From positions 1 through 64,000 of the forward strand of contig JAAWBG010000066.1 in the NCBI GenBank assembly GCA_022792535.1: a stretch of DNA of 64,000 nucleotides, read 5' to 3'. This DNA comes from Lachnospiraceae bacterium. GTDB taxonomy: Bacteria > Bacillota > Clostridia > Lachnospirales > Lachnospiraceae. Of the stretch, positions 8,681 through 17,319 are shown piece after piece (position 1 is the first letter of the stretch; the number at the start of each line of letters is the position of its first letter). Made by a program: the position numbers and the translations under genes. Below the pieces are notes generated by a model that saw nothing but the letters and a program-made list of their open reading frames with translations, searched no databases and had not been told where the DNA came from.

Positions 8681-10089
8681 AATCCAAGCACTCCTTTATT
8701 TAATAAGCCTTGAGGATCTAAGGCGTCTTTGATCTTTTTCATAACTTCCATTCCGGCTTCCCCATGTTCCTCTGCCAGATATTTGGATTTCGCCTTACCG
8801 CTGCCATGGTGGTGGGATACATTTCCGCCGTATTTCAAGCTGGTGCGGATAGCAAGATCCAAACATTCCTGATACCGTTTTTCTCCCTCAAAATCATCTC
8901 CGCCAGTCTGTGCATGGAAGATCACATAGACGCTGGCCCCTGTATGATACACATGGGAAAAATGACAGTCTACGCTGGTACAGAGAGGCTCTAAAGCCTT
9001 TCGCATCTCTCTCCACACATCTACGATACAATCCCAGGGGGCAGCCACCTCGATGGCGTCTGCAGTGCCGCCTTTTATGGCGTCATGATCCAGCATTTTT
9101 TTCGTGGAAAACCTAGAGTGGAACCAGGCAGTTCCTGCCTCTGTACCTCGATTTACACCTCCATTTTTCTCACAAAACTCCTGTACCAGCTCACGGTCCA
9201 GGTCTACCTGTTTTGCCAGCCCTTCGTATCCTAAGATCAGCATAACCTTTCCCTCTGTATAATAAAACTGCTCTAATTTGGGAATAGCTTCCTCTTCATC
9301 ATACAGACGGACCACTGCGGGATATACATGATTCTGTACAAATTGGCGGATGGAATCCAGACACTTTTCCGTACTCTCAAAGGTATATGCCTCAAAATAG
9401 CGTTTTTCTGCAACTGGATAAATCTTCATCTCTACTTTTGTCACAATACCGTACACGCCTTCCGCTCCCAAAAACAACTGATCCATTTCTGGGCCTGTGG
9501 AAGCTTTCGGACATTTGTGGCTCTGATAAATATGTCCATTGGGGAGAACAACCTCCAGTGAATTAACCATATCATCCATTTTTCCATACTTTGTGGAAAA
9601 GGTGCCGATGGCTCTGGTGGAGACCATACCGCCAAGTACCGCGCTTTGAAAAGACTGAGGGTACTGTCCGCAGGTGTAACCCGCCTCATTCAACATATTT
9701 TCAAATTCTGCCCCGGTAAGTCCAGCGCCTCCTGTGGCAGTTCCGTTGAGTCCATGAATCTCAAAATCCCGAAGTCGTTTCAGATCCAGCATGACTTCTC
9801 CCTGGTCTGCAATACTTCCTCCCACAATCCCGGAACCGCCTCCGTAGGGAATGATTCCCACATCATATTTCTGGGATAACTTCAGAATCTCACTGACTTC
9901 CTCTGTGCAATTTACCATCAGAATGGCGGAGGGGAGCACTTTATAAGGGCCCTGCAGAATCCATTTGTATTCTTTTGGATAGCAGCCATGAGCATAGATC
10001 AACCGCTCTTCCTCCCGATCCAACACCGTCACTTCCGGCAAAATTTTTTTGATCTCCTCCAAAAAAGGAGCAATATTTTCTTTCTTCAT
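8677..10089 (-). CDS. FAD-binding oxidoreductase, GlcD / alkyl-DHAP synthase-like
   Basis: The protein of about 470 residues has an N-terminal FAD_binding_4 (PCMH) domain with PYGGGSGIVGG near residue 86 and a C-terminal FAD-oxidase_C domain. The C-terminal SHHHGSGKAK motif resembles the histidine motif of alkyl-dihydroxyacetonephosphate synthase more than that of typical glycolate oxidase GlcD. I place the start at the ATG at 10089, six residues inside a longer GTG frame, because GGAGGA lies 5 nt upstream. It sits directly downstream of glycerol kinase. The substrate is plausibly a glycerol-phosphate derivative; ether-lipid synthesis or G3P/2-hydroxyacid oxidation are both possible. Confidence 0.75.
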   Translation of the reverse strand: MKKENIAPFLEEIKKILPEVTVLDREEERLIYAHGCYPKEYKWILQGPYKVLPSAILMVNCTEEVSEILKLSQKYDVGIIPYGGGSGIVGGSIADQGEVMLDLKRLRDFEIHGLNGTATGGAGLTGAEFENMLNEAGYTCGQYPQSFQSAVLGGMVSTRAIGTFSTKYGKMDDMVNSLEVVLPNGHIYQSHKCPKASTGPEMDQLFLGAEGVYGIVTKVEMKIYPVAEKRYFEAYTFESTEKCLDSIRQFVQNHVYPAVVRLYDEEEAIPKLEQFYYTEGKVMLILGYEGLAKQVDLDRELVQEFCEKNGGVNRGTEAGTAWFHSRFSTKKMLDHDAIKGGTADAIEVAAPWDCIVDVWREMRKALEPLCTSVDCHFSHVYHTGASVYVIFHAQTGGDDFEGEKRYQECLDLAIRTSLKYGGNVSHHHGSGKAKSKYLAEEHGEAGMEVMKKIKDALDPQGLLNKGVLGL

Positions 10090-10146
10090 AGTTCCTCCTG
10101 CATTCACATCATGCTTGTCTGTTATCCCCCTGGACCTTTCAATCCT

Positions 10147-11625
10147 TTAGGAAAAGCATTTTTCTACCAGATCTACCCATTTTTCATAGCGTTCTGTTCT
10201 TGTCTCTTCTGATATCTGAGGCGTAAACTCCTGGTCAATCTCCATTGCATGTTCAAAATCATCCATGGTCCAGATACCGGCCTGAAGACCTGCCATCTCT
10301 GCCGCGCCAAGGCTGGTGGCCTCCACAGATAACGGTCTCTTTACCGTTGCGTTTAACATATCCGCCAAGGTTTGTGCCAGGAAATTGTTCTTGGAAGCGC
10401 CGCCGTCAATTCGAATATCCTGCATAGGCACCTTTGATTCTTTTTCCACTGCATTCAAAATATCTTTCAGACGATATACGATTCCCTCTAAGGTTGCCCG
10501 GACAATGTGCTCGCTGGTAGTTCCCCTTGTGATTCCTGAAATGGTTCCTCTTGCAAATGGTTTGTGGAAAGGCGCCCGCAGTCCTGCCAATGCAGGAATA
10601 AAGATCACACCGTTAGAGTCTTCCACTGCATACGCCATGGCTTCTGTCTCAGAAGAGTCTTTGATAATGCGGATTCCATCCCGCAGCCATTGAATCGCAG
10701 AGCCTGTTACAGACTCATATCCTTCCAATGCATAGCTGATCTCATCCCCAATTTTCCAGGCAATCACTGTATCCAGTCCTTCATCAGAGATCACCAGCTT
10801 GTTTCCTGTATTGATATCTAAAAAAGATCCTGTTCCATTTGTGATTTTTCCAGATCCTTCTTTCCGGCATCCTTGTGCAAACAAAGCCGCATGCTGATCT
10901 GCAATGGAACTTGCAATTGGAATGGAAACGCCGAACAATTTTGGATCGGTACATCCAAAATCTCCAGAATCATTTCTAACCTCTGGATAAATAGATACTG
11001 GCACGCCCAGATAATCCAGGAACTCTTTGTACCATTCTCCGGTGGTCAAGTCGTAACTTCCCATTACAGAGGCGTTGGAATAGCTGACTGCATGTACTTT
11101 CCCGCCAGTCAGATTCCAGATCAGCCAGGTATCAATGGTTCCCATCAGGGCCTCTCCCTTTTCCACCGCTTCCCGAATCTCTGGTACGTTATCCAGATAC
11201 CATTTCATCATCATGGAGGTATACACAGGAGCTACCGTCCAGCCAGTTCTCTTTCTGACTTTTTCTCCCATTCCGCTCTCATTGATCTCGTTGCAGGCCG
11301 CTGCAGTTCTTCCATCCTGCCATACAATAGCATTGTAAAGAGGTTTTCCTGTCTTTTTGTCCCATACCACACAGGTAGCACGCTGATTGGTGATTCCGAT
11401 GGCTGCAATCTCTTCTGCCTGAATACCGGCGCTCTTTATGGCCTGTTTACACATTTCTATGGATTTGTCATAAATTTCTACCGCATCATGTTCTACTTTG
11501 TCTTCTGCCGGTGTGTACTGAGTAAATTCCACGTAGCTCTGGGACAGAATTTTAAAATCTTTGTCATAAATCAACGCTCTTGTTCCTGTGGTTCCTTCGT
11601 CAATGACCAAAATATAGTTTTTCAT
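10147..11625 (-). CDS. glpK: Glycerol kinase (FGGY family)
   Basis: This FGGY carbohydrate kinase has 492 residues, the normal length for GlpK. It phosphorylates glycerol to sn-glycerol-3-phosphate. Visible features are the N-terminal phosphate-binding DEGTTGTRALIYD (usually DQGTTSSR in classical GlpK), NQRATCVVWDKKTG, WQDGRT, and the C-terminal IRIDGGASKNNFLAQ and ATSLGAAEMAGL signatures. An AGGAGGT RBS lies 5 nt before the ATG. Neighbouring G3P-dehydrogenase-like genes support glycerol as substrate. The DEGTT variant suggests a divergent GlpK2-type enzyme, so another small polyol is possible. Confidence 0.9.
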   Translation of the reverse strand: MKNYILVIDEGTTGTRALIYDKDFKILSQSYVEFTQYTPAEDKVEHDAVEIYDKSIEMCKQAIKSAGIQAEEIAAIGITNQRATCVVWDKKTGKPLYNAIVWQDGRTAAACNEINESGMGEKVRKRTGWTVAPVYTSMMMKWYLDNVPEIREAVEKGEALMGTIDTWLIWNLTGGKVHAVSYSNASVMGSYDLTTGEWYKEFLDYLGVPVSIYPEVRNDSGDFGCTDPKLFGVSIPIASSIADQHAALFAQGCRKEGSGKITNGTGSFLDINTGNKLVISDEGLDTVIAWKIGDEISYALEGYESVTGSAIQWLRDGIRIIKDSSETEAMAYAVEDSNGVIFIPALAGLRAPFHKPFARGTISGITRGTTSEHIVRATLEGIVYRLKDILNAVEKESKVPMQDIRIDGGASKNNFLAQTLADMLNATVKRPLSVEATSLGAAEMAGLQAGIWTMDDFEHAMEIDQEFTPQISEETRTERYEKWVDLVEKCFS

Positions 11626-11662
11626 AAAAATACCTCCTATGTTGTTTTCTTTTCTCCTGTAT

Positions 11663-12025
11663 CTATGGCTGCATCACAACTGTTTTGGCCGCCAAAATAT
11701 CAACTCCTGTGTTCAGTATATTCTTGTATACCACATCTCCAGATGTCACCGGAGCCGTCACTGAAATGGAATATAAAAGATCCAGACATTCTCCCAGCTT
11801 CTCTTTTGGTATCATATCGCTGCTGATTACCGGAAGCAGCTTACTGTCCCCCTGTTCCAGCCGAAGGGTGGTGGTAAGCATCCGCAATGGATTCCTGTAT
11901 TCATTTTTAGCATAATCTTCCCCCCGTTTACAGGTATTTCCCGTTACGGATAAAATTCCATTGTCGTCTGTCAGGGTAAGGTCGCAGCTCAGCGGACAGT
12001 GAATGCAGATATATTCTTTTTGCAT
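11663..12025 (-). CDS. DUF1667 small cysteine protein of the anaerobic glycerol-3-phosphate cluster
   Basis: The 120-residue protein starts with a CxxCPLxC motif (CIHCPLSC, residues 7-14), and two further cysteines appear nearby (C32 and C78). This matches DUF1667, whose members are commonly encoded beside GlpA/GlpB-like oxidoreductases in Clostridia. The cysteines suggest metal or Fe-S binding, possibly replacing GlpC as electron transfer partner; that is inference. Its ATG shares one base with the TAA stop of the preceding gene, so the two are tightly coupled. Confidence 0.85.
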   Translation of the reverse strand: MQKEYICIHCPLSCDLTLTDDNGILSVTGNTCKRGEDYAKNEYRNPLRMLTTTLRLEQGDSKLLPVISSDMIPKEKLGECLDLLYSISVTAPVTSGDVVYKNILNTGVDILAAKTVVMQP

Positions 12026-13278
12026 TACCCTTTCACCTCCTGTTCTACCTCAATGGTGATAGAGTGATTCTCTGTTCCGGCCAGGGGAACTTTCACCGCC
12101 ACCATTTCCGGCGGTGTGGCAAAGGGCACTTTTTTCTGACACAGCTCTTTTTCTCCACACCACACATGAACCGTTGCCTGTCTCATGGTTTTCTTCACCC
12201 GCAGATAAAATTCTGCCTGTTTTTGATGTTCACTGGAAAATTTCTGCGGAAATACAAAAGAAACATTTTCTCCTGCTTTCACGGAATGTTCCAGGACATT
12301 TTTCCCAGAATCTTTTAGATATTGGCAGGCTCCCTGAGCCGCCTGTTCTCCAGTCTGAGATACATAATCCACCAAATCAAAGACTGCCCCCACATTTCCT
12401 GCCGCAAAAATCCCTGGAATGGAAGTCATCATCTGATCGTCTACCACCGGCCCCTTTGTGACAGGATCCATCACGATCCCCGCCTTTCTGCTCAGTTCAT
12501 TTTCTGGAATCAATCCCACGGAAAGAACCAACAGATCGCAGGAAATATACCGCTTTGTACCTGGCACTGGTTTTCTGTCCGGCCCTACTTCTGCCACCGT
12601 CACCCCTTCCAGTCTCCGCTTTCCATGAACTCTCACAACTGTGGTAGATAAATGCAGAGGAATCTGATAGTCATCCAGACACTGGGCCTTGTTTCTTCTC
12701 AGACCTCCCAAATTAGGCATTACCTCATAAACTCCTTCTACAAAAATTCCTTCCAGAGTCATGCGTCTCGCCATAATCAGTCCAATATCTCCTGAGCCTA
12801 AAATCACCGCCCGTTCTCCCGGTTTCCACCCTTCCATATTGATATACCTCTGAACCGCGCCTGCAGTCAGGACCCCTGCCGGACGAGTTCCTAGGATCCG
12901 TACCTGGGGACGGGTCCGCTCTCTGCAGCCCATAGCAAGAATCACTGCGTCTGCCTGAATCTCCATCAGCCCTTCCTTGTCGTTGACTGCGATGATCTTT
13001 TTCTCCTGTGTAATCTCCAAAACCATGGTATTGCATTCCACCTGAATGCCCTTTTTCTGTACTTGATCTACAAAAATCTGCGCATAGGAACACCCGCTCA
13101 ACTGTTTTCCAAATCGGTGAAGTCCAAATCCATCATGAATGCACTGCTGCAGAATTCCTCCCAGATGGCTGTCTCGTTCTAATATGACAATATCCTGTAT
13201 TCCCAATTCCTGCGCTTTCACCGCCGCTGCCATCCCTGCCGGACCGCCGCCGATAATCACTAATTCTGCTGTTCTCAT
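12025..13278 (-). CDS. NAD(P)/FAD-dependent oxidoreductase, GlpB-like partner
   Basis: The 417-residue flavoprotein has an N-terminal dinucleotide-binding motif IIGGGPAGMAAAVKAQ (about residues 8-23), a second Rossmann motif (VILGSGDIGLIMARRM, about 157-172) and a late IFAAGNVGAVFDLVDYV FAD motif (about 289-305). It overlaps the upstream GlpA-like gene by 4 bp (ATGA). Such proteins pair with GlpA-like dehydrogenases and DUF1667, presumably passing electrons from glycerol-3-phosphate to an anaerobic acceptor. The exact acceptor is unknown. Confidence 0.85.
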   Translation of the reverse strand: MRTAELVIIGGGPAGMAAAVKAQELGIQDIVILERDSHLGGILQQCIHDGFGLHRFGKQLSGCSYAQIFVDQVQKKGIQVECNTMVLEITQEKKIIAVNDKEGLMEIQADAVILAMGCRERTRPQVRILGTRPAGVLTAGAVQRYINMEGWKPGERAVILGSGDIGLIMARRMTLEGIFVEGVYEVMPNLGGLRRNKAQCLDDYQIPLHLSTTVVRVHGKRRLEGVTVAEVGPDRKPVPGTKRYISCDLLVLSVGLIPENELSRKAGIVMDPVTKGPVVDDQMMTSIPGIFAAGNVGAVFDLVDYVSQTGEQAAQGACQYLKDSGKNVLEHSVKAGENVSFVFPQKFSSEHQKQAEFYLRVKKTMRQATVHVWCGEKELCQKKVPFATPPEMVAVKVPLAGTENHSITIEVEQEVKG

Positions 13279-14996
13279 TCCTGTTCACCTCCCTGGGACT
13301 GACGTGTGGGATTTTTTAAGATCTCAGATCCGTTTCCCTTCAGCGTCACCTGATTGGGCGGTATTTTCAGCTCTCTGGCCAGAATATCCACCACTTTTCC
13401 GCCGCAGAATCCCCCCTGGCATCTTCCCATGCCCGCCCTGGTTCTCCGCTTTACTGCATCCACTGTATGGGCTGGGATTTTTCCATGAATGGCGTCTAAA
13501 ATCTCTCCCTCTGTGACAGTCTCGCAGCGGCAGATAATTCTTCCATAAGCCGGATTCTCCTGAATCATTTTTTGGCGCATCTCATTGGAACATTCCCGGA
13601 AAGGTTTTCTGCCTGCCCGGATAGGATCAAAATCCGCTTTCACCGAAGCTTTGGGCATCAATTCCAAAAACAGTTTTTCCACCCGTTTTGCAATCGCAGG
13701 CGCAGAAGCCAGCCCTGGAGACTGTATGCCCGCCACATGCATAAATCCATGAAGTTTTTTAGAGTTTTCAATCACAAAATCTTCCTGGAACGTAGCTGCG
13801 CGGTTGCCGCTGAAATAAGTGATCAGAGTATCTTGTGAAATGTTTTTTGTCAATTCCAACCCTTTTTCAATGACAAAATCCAGATCATCCTGATCTACCC
13901 CCATATCCTCTTTGTCTGCAACCTCTTTGGCGGAAGGTCCCCACAGAAGCGTGCCTTCCGGCGTTTCCTGCGGTCCGCCTCCCTTGGTATAATTACCTGG
14001 CGCTTTTCCTGCAAAAGTATGTAATTTGCCCCGATTCTCTTTGTCAAAAATAACAAGAGTTCCCCGTCTTGGATGAATCGTATAGAACTCGTCTCCTGCC
14101 ATTCTGGCAATATCATCTGCATACAGTCCCGCCGCGTTAATCACAGCTTTTGTCTGAATCACGCCCTTGTCTGTCACAACGCCGGTTACCTGATCTCCTT
14201 CTCTTAAAATCCCAAGAACTGGCGTATTCAGCAGAAACCTGACTCCATTATCCACTGCATTTTCAGCCAGAGCTAATGTCACCTCATAGGGCTCCACATA
14301 TCCGGCGCTTGGAGTCCACAGCGCTCCAATGATCTGATCTGACAGATTAGGCTCTATTTCCCTGGCTCTGGTTCCGTCAATGACTTTAATCCCCGGCACT
14401 TTATTTTTTACCCCGTTCTCATACAATCCTTGGATGGCTTTCATATCCTCTTCGTTAAATCCGCAGACAAAAGAACCTGTTCTGTTAAAATGAAATCCCA
14501 ATTCTTCCGCCCATTGAGAATACATGGCGTTGCCTTCCACATTACAAAGGGCCTTCAAACTTCCTGGCTTGGAATCATACCCCGAATGAACCATTCCATT
14601 ATTTGCTTTGGTGGTTCCCTCGCAGATATCAGACTCTTTTTCTAACACCAGAATCTTTTTATCATACTTTGATAAAGTTCTGGCTGCGGCGCATCCTGTC
14701 ACCCCTGCCCCGATAATCGCCACATCCACAGAGTCCAGAACGCCTTTTTTCTGATAAGGCTCTAAATCCACTGGAACTACGGGCTTGCTTTCTGGTGTTC
14801 TGATATGGCTGACCAGATTTTTCACACCTGGAATCTTGGCTGCCTTGTGGCAAAAATCAACCATAATCTGCAGACCATCCAGATTCCCTTCCAGGTACAG
14901 TATTTCATCCTTCATTTCAAAGGAAACGCTGCCTTCTGCAATTCCCAGCTCTTTCTCCAGCTCTTTGATCTGGCAGCCCACTTCTCTGTTTTCCAT
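13275..14996 (-). CDS. BON-GlpA-like FAD-dependent glycerol-3-phosphate dehydrogenase with [2Fe-2S]-BFD tail
   Basis: Three parts are visible in 573 residues. Residues about 1-68 look like a BON domain (YLEGNLDGLQ then IPGVKNLVSHI). A DAO-type flavin oxidoreductase follows with VAIIGAGVTGCAAARTL (about 92-108). The C-terminus is a BFD-like [2Fe-2S] domain with ICRCETVTEGEI (about 496-507) and RCQGGFC (about 531-537). The GlpA-type assignment means oxidation of sn-glycerol-3-phosphate to DHAP. The N-terminal BON-like fusion is unusual for GlpA and might aid membrane association. It is the first gene of the operon, 88 bp downstream of a clear promoter -10 element. Confidence 0.85.
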   Translation of the reverse strand: MENREVGCQIKELEKELGIAEGSVSFEMKDEILYLEGNLDGLQIMVDFCHKAAKIPGVKNLVSHIRTPESKPVVPVDLEPYQKKGVLDSVDVAIIGAGVTGCAAARTLSKYDKKILVLEKESDICEGTTKANNGMVHSGYDSKPGSLKALCNVEGNAMYSQWAEELGFHFNRTGSFVCGFNEEDMKAIQGLYENGVKNKVPGIKVIDGTRAREIEPNLSDQIIGALWTPSAGYVEPYEVTLALAENAVDNGVRFLLNTPVLGILREGDQVTGVVTDKGVIQTKAVINAAGLYADDIARMAGDEFYTIHPRRGTLVIFDKENRGKLHTFAGKAPGNYTKGGGPQETPEGTLLWGPSAKEVADKEDMGVDQDDLDFVIEKGLELTKNISQDTLITYFSGNRAATFQEDFVIENSKKLHGFMHVAGIQSPGLASAPAIAKRVEKLFLELMPKASVKADFDPIRAGRKPFRECSNEMRQKMIQENPAYGRIICRCETVTEGEILDAIHGKIPAHTVDAVKRRTRAGMGRCQGGFCGGKVVDILARELKIPPNQVTLKGNGSEILKNPTRQSQGGEQE

Positions 14997-15083
14997 ACGT
15001 TTTTACTCACAACCTTTCTATTTTACTATTTCTATTTGTTTTTTATATACTTTTTATTCGTTTTATATTTATTTTATGTTGAT

Positions 15084-15112
15084 ATTAAATCATATTAATT
15101 CTAAAATGTCAA
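15084..15112 (-). promoter_or_regulatory. Promoter of the glycerol-3-phosphate operon
   Basis: TTGACA (15107-15112) and TTTAAT (15084-15089) are separated by 17 bp, reading leftwards into the GlpA-like gene. The flanks are very AT-rich. No unambiguous GlpR operator was recognised. Confidence 0.65.
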
Positions 15113-15198
15113 TAAAAATCAGATATAATATGAATAAAACTTTGATATAAATTTAACATGAAATCGACTTCCAGACTCTCTCTTTCTTTTTTAGACAA

Positions 15199-15230
15199 CA
15201 AAAAAACCCTTGAAATTCAAGGGTTTTTTA
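15199..15230 (-). terminator. Intrinsic terminator of tRNA-Thr
   Basis: On the minus strand AAACCCTTGAA and TTCAAGGGTTT pair with a minimal loop and are followed by a T-run immediately downstream of the tRNA. Confidence 0.85.
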
Positions 15231-15303
15231 AGCTGCTGACGGGAATCGGACCCGTGACCTCCGCACTACCAATGCGACGCTCTACCGACTGAGCCACAGC
15301 AGC
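15231..15303 (-). tRNA. tRNA-Thr (anticodon GGT)
   Basis: The 73-nt cloverleaf has acceptor arms GCTGCTG and CAGCAGC. The anticodon stem TCGCA/TGCGG encloses the loop TTGGTAG, which reads GGT (Thr, ACC/ACU). The T-arm GGTCCGATTCC is intact. CCA is not encoded. Confidence 0.95.
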
Positions 15304-15364
15304 AATCATATTACAGATCGGTACTTCTGTTCTCATTGATTTTAAACAGCCAACCGACTTGTCT

Positions 15365-15393
15365 AATATACTATATTATGCATATGATGTCAA
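15365..15393 (-). promoter_or_regulatory. Promoter of tRNA-Thr
   Basis: TTGACA (15388-15393) and TATATT (15365-15370) are separated by 17 bp, directly behind the sigH stop codon. Confidence 0.75.
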
Positions 15394-15399
15394 TATTTT

Positions 15400-16002
15400 T
15401 TATAAAATTTTTGCAAATTTTCCTCGAATCCGTTGAAGGGCATTGTCAATGGTCTTGAGATCTTTCTCCAGCACCTCGCTGATCTGTCGATAGCTCAATC
15501 CCTGAAGATAAAGGCTTAATACCTGCCGCTCCAAAGAGCTCAGACTTTCCCTCATTTTCTCCTGAATTGCCCTGACATTTTCCTGGTCAATCAACAATTG
15601 TTCTGGATTAAGGTTCTCAAAAGATTCCAGCAAATCCAAGAAAGTATCGGTGCCTTCTTCCCCGGCTTCCATATTCAAGGAGACATAACTGTTCAAAGGC
15701 TGATGCTTTTTCCTCTGAGACGCCTCCACGGCATGGTAGATCTGTCTGGTAATGCAAAGATCCGCAAAATGAGAAAAAGCAGTGTCTTTTTCCTTTTGAT
15801 AATCCCGTATGGCTTTAAACAGGCCGATCATCCCTTCCTGAATCAGATCGTCTGTATCGCCGCCAATCAAAAACATGGCGTTGGCACGCTTCCGCACCAA
15901 ATATTTATATTTCTCCATAATGTAATCTGTAATATCTGATCTGCCATTCCGCAGTTCTTCAATCAGCATTTCATCTGTCTGCTTCTGATATTCTCTCTGC
16001 AC
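15400..16002 (-). CDS. sigH: RNA polymerase sigma factor SigH (sigma-30)
   Basis: The 200-residue sigma70-family factor has region 2 at about 25-95 (GDTDDLIQEGMIGLFKAIRDY) and a region 4 helix-turn-helix at the C-terminus (LSYRQISEVLEKDLKTIDNA). The sequence and the gene neighbourhood (cysE-cysS-mrnC-rlmB-sigH) match the transition-state/early sporulation sigma factor of Clostridia and Bacilli. Translation starts at GTG with an AGAGGAAA RBS. It lies 143 bp downstream of rlmB. Confidence 0.93.
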   Translation of the reverse strand: MQREYQKQTDEMLIEELRNGRSDITDYIMEKYKYLVRKRANAMFLIGGDTDDLIQEGMIGLFKAIRDYQKEKDTAFSHFADLCITRQIYHAVEASQRKKHQPLNSYVSLNMEAGEEGTDTFLDLLESFENLNPEQLLIDQENVRAIQEKMRESLSSLERQVLSLYLQGLSYRQISEVLEKDLKTIDNALQRIRGKFAKIL

Positions 16003-16033
16003 TTGCTTTTCCTCTGATTCCTGGTAGACTCAC

Positions 16034-16081
16034 TGCATCTGATATTTTGGCTTACATTGCATCTGATATTTTGGCCTGCAT
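16034..16081. repeat. 24-bp tandem repeat, two copies, in the rlmB-sigH gap
   Basis: TGCATCTGATATTTTGGC plus six more bases occurs twice back to back (16034-16057, 16058-16081) with two mismatches. The unit is a multiple of three and lies inside a 61-codon open frame (15963-16148) that overlaps the rlmB stop. That frame has no other sign of being a gene. Confidence 0.7.
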
Positions 16082-16144
16082 TTTTTGACTTTTCTCTGCC
16101 AGTTTCAGATCTCACCTTCTCTGTTTCTGGCAGGCTGTATCCTT

Positions 16145-16885
16145 TCACTGCCTTCTCTGTCTTACAATTTCATAAGCCAGCACTCCTGCCGCCACAGAAG
16201 CGTTGAGAGAATCAATCTCTCCTGCCATGGGAATTGCCGCTGCAAAATCACAGTGTTCTTTTACCAGTTTGCCGACTCCTTCTCCTTCGCTTCCAATCAC
16301 CAGTCCTATGGGGCCTTTCAGATCCAGTTCATACATGGTCGTCCCATCCATATCTGCACAGACAAACCACATCCCCTTTTCCTTTAATTCCTGGATCGTC
16401 TTAGACAAGTTCGTCACTTTCGCCACCGGCGTATAATTGATGGCTCCGGCAGAAGTTTTAGCTACTGTAGCAGTAAGCCCCACCGCCCGGCGTTTGGGAA
16501 TAATCACACCGTGGGCTCCTGCCAGATTGGCCGTTCGAATAATAGCTCCCAAATTATGGGGATCTTCTATATTATCCAGCAGCAGCAAAAAGGGAGGCTC
16601 TCCCTTTTCCTCCGCCAGTTTCAGCATGTCCTCCACGTCTGCATACTCATACGCCGCCGCAAAGGCGATAACGCCTTGATGCTTTTTTGTCTCTGAAAGC
16701 TGATCCAGCCTCTCCTTTGTCACAAAATTCACAATCGTATCATGCTTTTTTGCCTCTCTGGTAATAGACCGAATGGGACCGTCCTGGCTGCCCTCCAGCA
16801 CAAAAAGTTTATCAATGGTTTTTCCAGAGCGGAATGCCTCCAGCACAGCGTTTCTTCCTTCAATAGTCAATTCCTCGTATCTCAT
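16145..16885 (-). CDS. rlmB: 23S rRNA (guanosine-2'-O)-methyltransferase RlmB / TrmH family
   Basis: This SpoU-class methyltransferase has 246 residues. An N-terminal substrate-binding domain (about 1-80) precedes a trefoil-knot SPOUT domain. The three SpoU motifs are visible: DNIEDPHNLGAIIRTA, IGLVIGSEGEGV, and AAIPMAGEIDSLNASVAAGV near the C-terminus. It methylates G2251 of 23S rRNA in the P-loop region by homology. It overlaps mrnC by 4 bp and is part of the cysE-sigH cluster. Confidence 0.93.
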   Translation of the reverse strand: MRYEELTIEGRNAVLEAFRSGKTIDKLFVLEGSQDGPIRSITREAKKHDTIVNFVTKERLDQLSETKKHQGVIAFAAAYEYADVEDMLKLAEEKGEPPFLLLLDNIEDPHNLGAIIRTANLAGAHGVIIPKRRAVGLTATVAKTSAGAINYTPVAKVTNLSKTIQELKEKGMWFVCADMDGTTMYELDLKGPIGLVIGSEGEGVGKLVKEHCDFAAAIPMAGEIDSLNASVAAGVLAYEIVRQRRQ

Positions 16886-17319
16886 ACATTCTCCTTTTTC
16901 ATTTTATCCAGCCCTTTTTGAATCAGCTCCATCATACGATCCATCTCATTTTCCAGATAGAGATAGCCCAGCAATGCTTCAAATCCTGTGGCTCTTCGGT
17001 AATCTGCCACAGTTGCGTTTTTGGCCACGGTAAAAGACTTTGTGTTTCTTCCTCTTTTGTATACCGTCCGCTCTTCCTCTGTCAATTCCGGCAGCAGGGT
17101 TTTGACCATTTCCGACTGAGCATGAGCTTTTACCAGCCGGCTGGTCCTTCTGTGAAGATCATTTACATGAGCATTTCCTTTTCCGACCATCATGGACCGG
17201 ATCACCAGATCGTAAATTGCGTCTCCGATGTAAGCCAATACCAAAGGAGAATAACTGCGGATGTCCAATGGCTCCATACCAAATTTATCTAAAATATATG
17301 CATTTATGCCTTTTTCCAT
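16882..17319 (-). CDS. mrnC: Mini-ribonuclease III (MrnC)
   Basis: The 145-residue protein is a RNase III catalytic domain lacking a dsRNA-binding domain. The catalytic signature is LAYIGDAIYDLVIRSMMV (about 28-45) with the essential Asp. It matures the 23S rRNA ends in Firmicutes. It overlaps both cysS upstream (16 bp) and rlmB downstream (4 bp), so the operon is compact. Confidence 0.93.
   Translation of the reverse strand: MEKGINAYILDKFGMEPLDIRSYSPLVLAYIGDAIYDLVIRSMMVGKGNAHVNDLHRRTSRLVKAHAQSEMVKTLLPELTEEERTVYKRGRNTKSFTVAKNATVADYRRATGFEALLGYLYLENEMDRMMELIQKGLDKMKKENV

Noticed and set aside
16034-16081. CRISPR-like direct repeats
   Set aside because: Only two contiguous copies with no spacer between them; a tandem duplication, not an array.
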